This document shows, piece by piece, positions 57,770-64,000 of a DNA stretch of 64,000 nt. The translations under genes were made by a program, and so were the position numbers. Source of the DNA: Calditrichia bacterium (GTDB taxonomy: Bacteria > Calditrichota > Calditrichia > RBG-13-44-9 > J075); the NCBI GenBank assembly GCA_028284445.1, contig JANQRS010000051.1, positions 124,001 through 188,000 of the forward strand, in the 5' to 3' direction. Every line of letters starts with the position of its first letter. Positions within the stretch are counted from its first letter, which is position 1. The notes under the pieces were generated by a model. That model saw nothing but the letters and a program-made list of their open reading frames with translations, was not told the origin of the DNA and did no database searches.

Positions 57770-60478
57770 TTGAAGACTGAACATTCAGGACCATGTCCCT
57801 TTGGTATTTCACATGTTGTATCCGTTTTGACCTTTGCTTTCCTCTTAACAGTGCCGGCACTTAGCCAGGAGAACCTGCCGGCGCCCGGTTCAATGATCCA
57901 CCGCTCTCCCCCACCGGCGGGCGCAAAAACCCATACTGCCATTCCCGGCGAACGCTTTGCAGCCGGTGGTCTTCGGTCGTGGATTTTCGGCAAAGACTAT
58001 CGCCAATTATGGACAATGCCGCTGGAAATGCCGGTCTTAAACATTGATAGTGTGGGCGGCGGCCTGACACCGCTGCGCACCGGTGGATTCGGCCAGTCAA
58101 TTTCCCTGCACTTTACCGGCAAGGATGGCCATCGCTACACGGTGCGTTCCCTCGACAAAGATCCAACCAAGCGCTTAAATATCGCCTTGAAACAAACAGT
58201 GGTTGAAGATGTCCTGCAGGACCAAATTTCCGCCTTGCTGCCAACCGGTGCGCTGGTAACTGATCCACTGATGGAGGCGGCAGGTATTCTCCACTCTCCG
58301 CATAAGCTGGTGATAATCCCGGATGATCCCCGCCTGGGCAAATATCGAGAAGAATTTGCCGGGCTGATCGGTACCCTGCAAATTCATCCCTCCGAGCTAC
58401 CTGATAACCAGCCGGGCTTTGCGGGATCACGCAGTATTAGCGGCACAGAAAGAACTTGGGAGCGGCTTGAGGACAATCCGAAGCATCGCATCGACTCCCG
58501 CGCCTTCCTCAAAGCGCGCCTGTTTGACTTTCTAATTAACGACAAGGATAGGCATGCCGGTCAATGGCGCTGGGCACGCTTTCCTGACGGCGAAAATTAC
58601 AAGTGGGTACCGATCCCCGAAGACCGCGATCAGGCCTTCATCGACCTTGACGGGGCCGGCATGGCAATTTCGCGATTGGCAATTCCCAAAACCATCAAGT
58701 TTGAAGCAACATTTCCAAACCAGGAGGGCCTGACCCGCACCGGTTGGGAAATTGATCGGGAATTCTTATCAGATTTGGAAAAATCCGTTTGGGAGGATGT
58801 TACTGCCGAATTGCAATCCGAACTGACTGACGCGGTTATTGATAATGCAGCAAAGCGCCTGCCGAAAGCTTATTATGACGAAGTCGGTGCTGAAGTAGCA
58901 GCATCGCTTAAATCACGCCGGGATGCATTGAAGCAATTTGCAGATGAATACTACACGCTGATATCCCGCCAGGTCGATATCCTGGCAACCGACAAGTCTG
59001 AATATGCAGACTACAGCTTTCGCGGCGACGGCACCTTGCGTGTCGAGATCGGACGCGTGAATAAAGAAGGCGAGAAATCACCTGCCTATTTCAAACGCAC
59101 CTTCTTACCGTCGGAAACCCATGAGGTTCGCACCTACCTCCGCGGCGGTGACGATGTCGTCACGGTAAGCGGCGAGAAGGGCAAGATCAAACTGCATATC
59201 GATGGCGGTGGCGGTGACGATAGCTATGCCAATCTATCTTCTGCACCCGCCGGCAAGGTGCGCATTTATGACCATCGCGGTAAAAACACATTTGGCGAAA
59301 ATGGCCTCAAAGTAACCGAGCGTAAGTTTCGCCGGCCACCGGCAAAAGAGCCGAACGATCGTTATGCCCTCGACTGGGGAAAATTCGTTTCCAATGTGCC
59401 CATTCTGCAGATCGACTCGGACCTCGGGGTATTCTTCGGCTGGCAGCATCGGCGAGAGATTTACGGCTTTCGCAAGGCGCCTTTCTCATCCCACCATCTT
59501 TATCGAGCAGCCGTGGCCTCGGATGGCTGGGAACCCGAAGCCGGATATCAGGGCATCTTTCGGGAAATCTTCCCCAATATTGACGGCATCGTTGATCTGG
59601 AATTTTCAGCCATCAATGTGCTGCGTTTTCATGGCCTGGGGAACGGCACAAACATCAGCAAGGCTATAACCGGTGATCTCGATTTCTACAACCTGGAGCA
59701 ACAGGAATTTGTCTTCGCCCCCGGCCTGGCCTTCCGCTCCGGCGTGAATCACGGCGAGAAACATGATAACAAAGAATCCTTCCGGCCGGAGTTTACCGGC
59801 AGCATTGGTCTCATCCTTCGCTACGGAGATACGCCAGTGGAGGACAATAGCGACAAATTTATCGGCAGCGTGAGCCTCGATTCACCGATTTACGGCCTTG
59901 GCTCGTTTGGTCAGGCCGGGGTTCAGGCTGGTTTCCAGCTCGACAGCCGCGACCACGCCGGCTATCCGAAGAAAGGCTTTCTGCTGACAGCTACCGGCAC
60001 CCTTTACCCGGAAATTTGGGATGTCGTCGAAACTTTTGGTAAAATCAAGGCGCAAGGCTCCGCTTATCTGACAGCGCCCATGCCCGCAACACCAACCGTA
60101 GCCTTGCGTCTGGCCGCGGAAAAAGTCTGGGGCAGATATCCTTTCCAGGATGCTGCCTATATCGGCGGTGGCAGCAGTTTGCGCGGGTTTCGTCGTGATC
60201 GCTTCGCCGGCGATGCATCGCTGGTTGGAAGCGCCGAATTACGCTTCCAACTCTTCCCGGTGAAGCTGCTGGTGCCGGGACAAGTTGGTGCATTTGCAGC
60301 CATTGATATGGGGCGGGTTTTCCTCGATAGTGATCCGGCCAATGCCGACGAGTGGCATCGCGGTGTCGGTGGTGGATTATGGATTTCTATCATGGATCGA
60401 CTACAGACATTCAGTTTGTCAATTATGAATAGCGATGAAAAAACCGGATATTACTTCGACGCCGGTTTTATGTTCTAA
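57770..60478 (+). CDS. Kinase-like domain fused to Omp85/BamA-like outer-membrane barrel
   Basis: A 902-residue exported protein (signal about 1-32). Residues about 98-350 resemble a HipA/Fam20-type kinase fold: GGFGQSISLHFTGKDG...YTVRSLDKD (105-131, loop plus nucleotide strand), the catalytic-loop-like FLINDKDRHAGQW (254-266, Asp258/Asp260) and metal-site-like PIPEDRDQAF (281-290). A linker with beta repeats follows (VRTYLRGGDDVVTVSG). The C-terminal third is a barrel with the Omp85 hallmark GGGSSLRGFRRDRF and VGSAELRFQLFPVK, ending DAGFMF. Similar DRH..QW plus RDQAF proteins exist in Bacteroidetes (from memory). The start is a TTG with GGAG 8 nt upstream. Confidence 0.8.
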   Translation: MKTEHSGPCPFGISHVVSVLTFAFLLTVPALSQENLPAPGSMIHRSPPPAGAKTHTAIPGERFAAGGLRSWIFGKDYRQLWTMPLEMPVLNIDSVGGGLTPLRTGGFGQSISLHFTGKDGHRYTVRSLDKDPTKRLNIALKQTVVEDVLQDQISALLPTGALVTDPLMEAAGILHSPHKLVIIPDDPRLGKYREEFAGLIGTLQIHPSELPDNQPGFAGSRSISGTERTWERLEDNPKHRIDSRAFLKARLFDFLINDKDRHAGQWRWARFPDGENYKWVPIPEDRDQAFIDLDGAGMAISRLAIPKTIKFEATFPNQEGLTRTGWEIDREFLSDLEKSVWEDVTAELQSELTDAVIDNAAKRLPKAYYDEVGAEVAASLKSRRDALKQFADEYYTLISRQVDILATDKSEYADYSFRGDGTLRVEIGRVNKEGEKSPAYFKRTFLPSETHEVRTYLRGGDDVVTVSGEKGKIKLHIDGGGGDDSYANLSSAPAGKVRIYDHRGKNTFGENGLKVTERKFRRPPAKEPNDRYALDWGKFVSNVPILQIDSDLGVFFGWQHRREIYGFRKAPFSSHHLYRAAVASDGWEPEAGYQGIFREIFPNIDGIVDLEFSAINVLRFHGLGNGTNISKAITGDLDFYNLEQQEFVFAPGLAFRSGVNHGEKHDNKESFRPEFTGSIGLILRYGDTPVEDNSDKFIGSVSLDSPIYGLGSFGQAGVQAGFQLDSRDHAGYPKKGFLLTATGTLYPEIWDVVETFGKIKAQGSAYLTAPMPATPTVALRLAAEKVWGRYPFQDAAYIGGGSSLRGFRRDRFAGDASLVGSAELRFQLFPVKLLVPGQVGAFAAIDMGRVFLDSDPANADEWHRGVGGGLWISIMDRLQTFSLSIMNSDEKTGYYFDAGFMF

Positions 60479-60501
60479 CTACCAAAGCTGACAGGATAAA
60501 G

Positions 60502-61491
60502 ATGAAAATTTTTGACAATATTATTGTCCGCCTTGTGGCCTATTATATCGGCACAACCGCCTTCTTTAACGGATTGTTTGCGATTTTCCCAAGCATTCCG
60601 TACTACATCAACCTGGAACGGCAGCGTTACCAGGGCAGCTCCAATTTTGACCTGACCAGCGGGGCATTGATGGAAGGCCCTTCCTACACAGTGGAAGTGG
60701 GTGCGGCGGCGATGCTAAACCCGGAAGTCACCATTCCGGTGTTTATGGCCTTGACCGCGGCATTTGCCGTTACCCTCCCGGTCACCTGGGTTTATCACTG
60801 GACCCGGCCGCGGAAACGGTACAATCAGTCCTTTGCCCACACCTTGCTGGTTGTACCAACGGCTATTGCCCTGGTGGTTTTTCTGGTAAAAGGCAGCCTG
60901 GCGCTGGCATTTAGTTTGGCCGGCATTGTCGCAGCTGTTCGCTTTCGCACCTCTCTGAACGAACCGATGGATGCAGTATATATGTTCATTACCATCGGGA
61001 TTGGACTGGCCGCCGGCATACACCTGCTGCTGACTGCATTAATCGCATCCATCGTCTTTAACGCCATCGCTATTGGCGTCTGGCATGCCGATGTCGGCGC
61101 CAAGCCAGCCGTCATTGACGGATGGACGCTTGTTGAATCGGACGATGTGGGACAGCTTCTCGGTGTTAGCGGTGTGCTTCAGCCACAGCTGACCGAGCCG
61201 GATAAAAAAGGCGAAAAACCCTTCAATGCCCAGCTTCGCATTCATACCAACCGGGCGGATGCGGCGCAGCATGCGGCCATTCCCATTCTGGAAGCCAATG
61301 CCTCACGTTGGCAAATCGCCCAGGTCATCCAGCAGGAAGATGGCACCTCGATTGTTGAGTTTGATCTGAGAATCAAAAAATCTGCCGACCTTGCTGCCTT
61401 TATTGCGGAAATAGAAAGAAGCGAAACTGAACATGTTGGGAAAGTTGAACTCAAGAAACGCAAAAATAAGAAGCCGAAGGAAACAGTATGA
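60502..61491 (+). CDS. DUF4956 membrane protein
   Basis: A 329-residue protein with four or five helices (about 8-30, 75-95, 110-130, 135-150, 158-185). The block LAGIVAAVRFRTSLNEPMDAVYMFITIGIGLAAG at about 138-171 is the DUF4956 signature (xVRFRT near helix start). After the last helix a 125-residue soluble tail has an ACT/ferredoxin-like beta-alpha pattern (NAQLRIHTNRADAAQHAAIPILE). DUF4956 proteins are often found beside VTC-type polyphosphate polymerases or CotH kinases; neither is here, but a kinase-like barrel precedes it by 23 bp. AGGA lies 5 nt before the ATG. Confidence 0.85.
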   Translation: MKIFDNIIVRLVAYYIGTTAFFNGLFAIFPSIPYYINLERQRYQGSSNFDLTSGALMEGPSYTVEVGAAAMLNPEVTIPVFMALTAAFAVTLPVTWVYHWTRPRKRYNQSFAHTLLVVPTAIALVVFLVKGSLALAFSLAGIVAAVRFRTSLNEPMDAVYMFITIGIGLAAGIHLLLTALIASIVFNAIAIGVWHADVGAKPAVIDGWTLVESDDVGQLLGVSGVLQPQLTEPDKKGEKPFNAQLRIHTNRADAAQHAAIPILEANASRWQIAQVIQQEDGTSIVEFDLRIKKSADLAAFIAEIERSETEHVGKVELKKRKNKKPKETV

Positions 61492-62453
61492 ATTTCGAAT
61501 CGCGAAAAATTCTTTTAATGTATCTCATGGTCGCCTTCGTTGTCTACTTAATCGGCTTTCTTTTTCCCGGCGAATTAAGTCCGGAACTGGTCAATAGCCA
61601 TCCGGAGCTCTTTACCCAAAGTACACAAGAAATTGAAAATCAGACGGAAACCATGACGGAAAACACGGACCAGCGATCCATCCTTACAAACTACAATCTT
61701 GATGCAGCATCTGCTGAAAATTTTAAGCTGGCCAAGAGCCTGCAGGAAATATCCGGACTGGCAACGACGGGCGACGATCGGCTCCTTGCTCACAATGACG
61801 AGCGCGGTTCGGTTTATCAGCTTAGTATGACTGATGGCGCTATTACAAAATCTTTCAGCCTCTCTAATGGCGGTGGTATGTTGAAGGATGATTTTGAAGG
61901 CATTGCCGTCGGCGAGCGCAATCTTTACATGACCAACAGCGCTGGAAAGATCTATGAATTTCAAGAAGGCGCTGACCAGGAAGCAGTCCCGTTTGTCACC
62001 TACCAAACCTCTACCGGTGCAGACTGCGAGATTGAAGGTCTCGCCTATCAAGCTACGACCAAAAACTTGCTGATCATGTGCAAAAACCCTCGCAGCTCAG
62101 GTATGCGTAACCATTTGGCCATCTTTCAGTGGTCTACTGAAACGAAAGCCTTGCTCGAATCGGAAACGATTCGTATTCCAATTAAGAGTTTCGCTGATAA
62201 GCTTGGCAGTAAGAAATTTCAGCCATCAGGAATCGAATGGCATGCAGAGAGCGGTCATTACCTGATAGTCGCAGCTCGCCAGCAGGCAATCGCTGAAGTC
62301 TCGCCAACAGGCGAAGTTTTACATGTTCAAAAACTGGACGGCAAATGGCATCGTCAAATGGAAGGCATCACCCTGGCAGCAAACGGCGACCTGCTGGTGT
62401 CCGACGAGGGTGCCGGCAAAAGCGCGCGCCTCACCCGCTATTCGCTGAATTGA
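61488..62453 (+). CDS. SdiA-regulated/phytase-like beta-propeller protein
   Basis: A 321-residue protein with one N-terminal membrane helix (8-27) acting as anchor, a Gln/Glu/Thr-rich linker and a beta-propeller of the SdiA-regulated (YjiK-like) family, related to esterase-like phytases. Typical strands are LQEISGLATTGDDRLLAHNDERGSVYQL, DDFEGIAVGERNLYMTNSAGKIYEF, DCEIEGLAYQATTKNLLIMCK and PSGIEWHAESGHYLIVAARQQAIAEV. Acidic residues in ISGL/DFEGIA/EIEGLA may bind calcium. The ATG overlaps the DUF4956 stop (ATGA), so they are coupled. A role in surface phosphate chemistry is inferred from family and neighbours. Confidence 0.82.
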   Translation: MNFESRKILLMYLMVAFVVYLIGFLFPGELSPELVNSHPELFTQSTQEIENQTETMTENTDQRSILTNYNLDAASAENFKLAKSLQEISGLATTGDDRLLAHNDERGSVYQLSMTDGAITKSFSLSNGGGMLKDDFEGIAVGERNLYMTNSAGKIYEFQEGADQEAVPFVTYQTSTGADCEIEGLAYQATTKNLLIMCKNPRSSGMRNHLAIFQWSTETKALLESETIRIPIKSFADKLGSKKFQPSGIEWHAESGHYLIVAARQQAIAEVSPTGEVLHVQKLDGKWHRQMEGITLAANGDLLVSDEGAGKSARLTRYSLN

Positions 62454-62514
62454 TTCTCTTGAGCTGTGTAGATCCGTGCAAATCTGTGAGGAAAGGCTTT
62501 AGCGCTTAAGGACT

Positions 62515-62997
62515 TCAAGCAGCCTCAGGCGGGTCGTTGCGTTCATAATACCACGCGAGTAGATAATGACTGGCGAAATATACTGCCACGGTCAGCAAAA
62601 CGCCCTGGATAAATACACCAACGGATAAAACAAGAAATACATCTTTGCCAAGCGAGAGCCAGGCATCCAGCGAAAAATCGGAAATGCGCTCGGTAATTAC
62701 CGTCCAGGGAATTGCCATGCCGGTAATCACTTCCCCGAGTTTGACGGCAGTGTAATAGATTGGAATGATGGTCAATGGATTTGATACCAGCGTAGCGCCC
62801 AGCACGATTGGTAAATTACAGCCCATCGCCAGGGCAAGAGGAATAGAAGCGGCAACCTGCAGTCCCATCGGAATAATCATCCCGATGCAGGTGCCCAGGG
62901 CGAGACTTTTGGCAACCTTTCCCGGATCGCCTTCTAACAATATCCACCGTTGAAGCAATTCTTCAACCCAACGGCGCATCTTCATGATCCACTTCAT
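62515..62997 (-). CDS. DUF2062 membrane protein
   Basis: A 160-residue protein with three helices. The family block is DPGKVAKSLALGTCIGMIIPMGLQVAASIPLALAMGCNLPIVLGATLVSNPLTIIPIYYTAVKLGEVI (about residues 24-90), including the conserved N-P near SNPLTIIPIYY. DUF2062 proteins are of unknown function and sometimes fused to glycosyltransferases. The gene converges with the phytase-like gene (61-bp gap) and may start at the ATG at 62997 or the later Met codons at residues 5 and 7. No operon partner is evident. Confidence 0.85.
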   Translation of the reverse strand: MKWIMKMRRWVEELLQRWILLEGDPGKVAKSLALGTCIGMIIPMGLQVAASIPLALAMGCNLPIVLGATLVSNPLTIIPIYYTAVKLGEVITGMAIPWTVITERISDFSLDAWLSLGKDVFLVLSVGVFIQGVLLTVAVYFASHYLLAWYYERNDPPEAA

Positions 62998-63117
62998 GTC
63001 AACTCAAGATTCAGCGCGTTTTCTTGTCACCACAGTGTTGTGTTCCAATGTTCAGATTCGCCCTAATATACGCAGACCTTAGCTGATCTCCCTTAACAAT
63101 ATGACAAAAAGTGCTCT

Positions 63118-64000
63118 CTAATCTCTCAAACATTCTACCGGGTTAACATTTGCAGCCTGGAAGGCTTTTGCTGCAACAGTTAGCCAGGCGATTACCAGGG
63201 TTATGCCGCCAGCCAGCGCAAAATACCAGCCACTTAAATCAATTCGATAGGCAAAAGTATTCAGCCAGCTACCTGTAAGCGCATAGCTCAACGGAAGTCC
63301 GATGATCAAAGCAACCATAACCATCTTGATGAAGTCGAGCGACAACAGCATCACAATAGCACTAACGCTCGATCCTAACACCTTTCTCAAGCCAATTTCC
63401 TTAATACGCTGTTCAGCAGTAAAAGCAGCCAGGCCGAAAAGCCCTAGGCAGGAAATAAGAATCGCAATGCCGGCAAAATAGCGGGACAAGATCAGAATCC
63501 TGGTTTCCGCCTGGTAGAGATCGTTGTGGGCATTCTCAACAAAGCGATACTGGAGCGGATAGCCATTACTGAATTGGGGAAACAGAGCTGATAGCTGCTC
63601 CAGGACGTCCTGCTGCTTCGAGTCAAGCACCCGTACAACAACTGAATTACCCGGCCGGCGGGCAAGTCGAAAGAAAAAAGGCTTCACGGTTTCGTGCAGC
63701 GACTTAAAGTGAAAATCTTTCACCACCCCAATAATGCGACGATCCCCCCTCACAGTTACCGATTTGCCAAGCGGCTCATTAAATCCCATTATTTTTGCAG
63801 CTGTTTCATTGACAATTATGGCATCAGAGGTATCGGATGGGAAATCGCGCGAGAAGGGCCGGCCCTCGAGAAATTGCAGTCCGAGGGTCTCAAGCAGATC
63901 ATAATCGACGCTGAGGTAGTGCCAGGTGTCATGATCATTCGCAGAAGGCGTCTTTCCTTCCCAACGCACACCTTTTATCCAGCTCGCCCCCTCTGTCACA
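63118..64000 (-). CDS. FtsX/MacB-like ABC transporter permease, C-terminal part
   Basis: At least 294 residues of a gene whose 5' end lies beyond the window. It has the periplasmic MacB-like core end (FLEGRPFSRDFPSDTSDAIIVNETAAKIMGFNEPLGKSVTVRGDRRIIGVVKDFHFKSLHE), then the FtsX domain with three helices (LSRYFAGIAILISCLGLFGLAAF...RIKEIGLRKVLGSS) and the final helix before NPVECLRD. The RKVLG motif and the ending are typical of the macrolide-export-like permeases abundant in Bacteroidetes and related phyla. It needs an ATPase partner not seen here. Its function may be lipid, peptide or drug export. Confidence 0.93.
   Translation of the reverse strand, partial: VTEGASWIKGVRWEGKTPSANDHDTWHYLSVDYDLLETLGLQFLEGRPFSRDFPSDTSDAIIVNETAAKIMGFNEPLGKSVTVRGDRRIIGVVKDFHFKSLHETVKPFFFRLARRPGNSVVVRVLDSKQQDVLEQLSALFPQFSNGYPLQYRFVENAHNDLYQAETRILILSRYFAGIAILISCLGLFGLAAFTAEQRIKEIGLRKVLGSSVSAIVMLLSLDFIKMVMVALIIGLPLSYALTGSWLNTFAYRIDLSGWYFALAGGITLVIAWLTVAAKAFQAANVNPVECLRD

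Overview
The window looks like chromosomal DNA of a Gram-negative, free-living bacterium with a respiratory metabolism. It encodes outer-membrane barrels, a TolC/RND efflux system, lipoproteins, many c-type cytochromes and clear Shine-Dalgarno sites. The combination of a TPR-containing Ser/Thr kinase, FtsX-type permeases, very large multihaem cytochromes and intergenic short tandem repeats points to the FCB group or a neighbouring candidate phylum (Calditrichota/KSB1-like lineages come to mind). This is an inference from gene content; no rRNA or tRNA gene is present to test it. Both window ends cut through genes. Coding density is high, nearly everything is on the minus strand up to 57.1 kb, and many genes overlap by 4 bp (ATGA or GTGA).

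Layout. (1) 1-3.6 kb: a Hanks-type kinase with TolB-like and TPR domains, then two small membrane proteins. (2) 3.8-6.8 kb: four tightly coupled genes, two VOC ring-cleavage-type proteins, a carboxylesterase and a metallophosphoesterase, resembling the Mhq/CatE quinone-detoxification genes of Firmicutes. (3) 7.3-17.6 kb: cold-shock protein, zinc-ribbon/HtrA-like protease, PH-like membrane protein, hotdog protein, DEAD-box helicase, MBOAT/SGNH O-acyl-transfer pair, a secreted unknown, a DUF1801 protein and an SDR enzyme. (4) 17.9-25.9 kb: a six-gene run (SRPBCC-like protein, Tat-exported PLP enzyme, PQQ/cytochrome c lipoprotein, asparagine-synthetase-like enzyme, radical SAM enzyme, halogenase-like flavoprotein), a candidate uncharacterised pathway. 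(5) 26-30.6 kb: hybrid histidine kinase (+ strand) and a phospholipid cluster (PlsC, CdsA, CDP-alcohol transferase). (6) 31-47.5 kb: an electron-transfer locus whose four cytochromes carry 45 haem-binding motifs (10+8+7+20), with three predicted barrels, a cytochrome-b-like membrane protein, a ferredoxin/flavin oxidoreductase and two lipoproteins. (7) 48-57.7 kb: choline-transporter-like symporter, K+ channel, RND pump, adaptor and a binding-protein/TolC fusion, divergent from a TetR regulator over a shared palindromic operator. (8) 57.8-62.5 kb, + strand: a kinase-like/Omp85-like fusion, a DUF4956 protein and an SdiA-regulated/phytase-like propeller. (9) A DUF2062 protein and the end of an FtsX-like permease.

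Intergenic DNA is unusually rich in repeats: four copies of a 42-44 bp G/C-capped palindrome, two copies of a second palindrome in opposite orientation, three copies of a roughly 75-95 bp two-hairpin element always flanked on the same side by 7-8 bp tandem repeats related to ATTGAAG(C), and several other 7- or 8-bp arrays. These fall between genes and may be mobilised or slippage-generated. The most interesting units are the 45-haem locus, the 18-26 kb operon, the kinase-like/barrel operon, the binding-protein/TolC fusion and the composite repeats.
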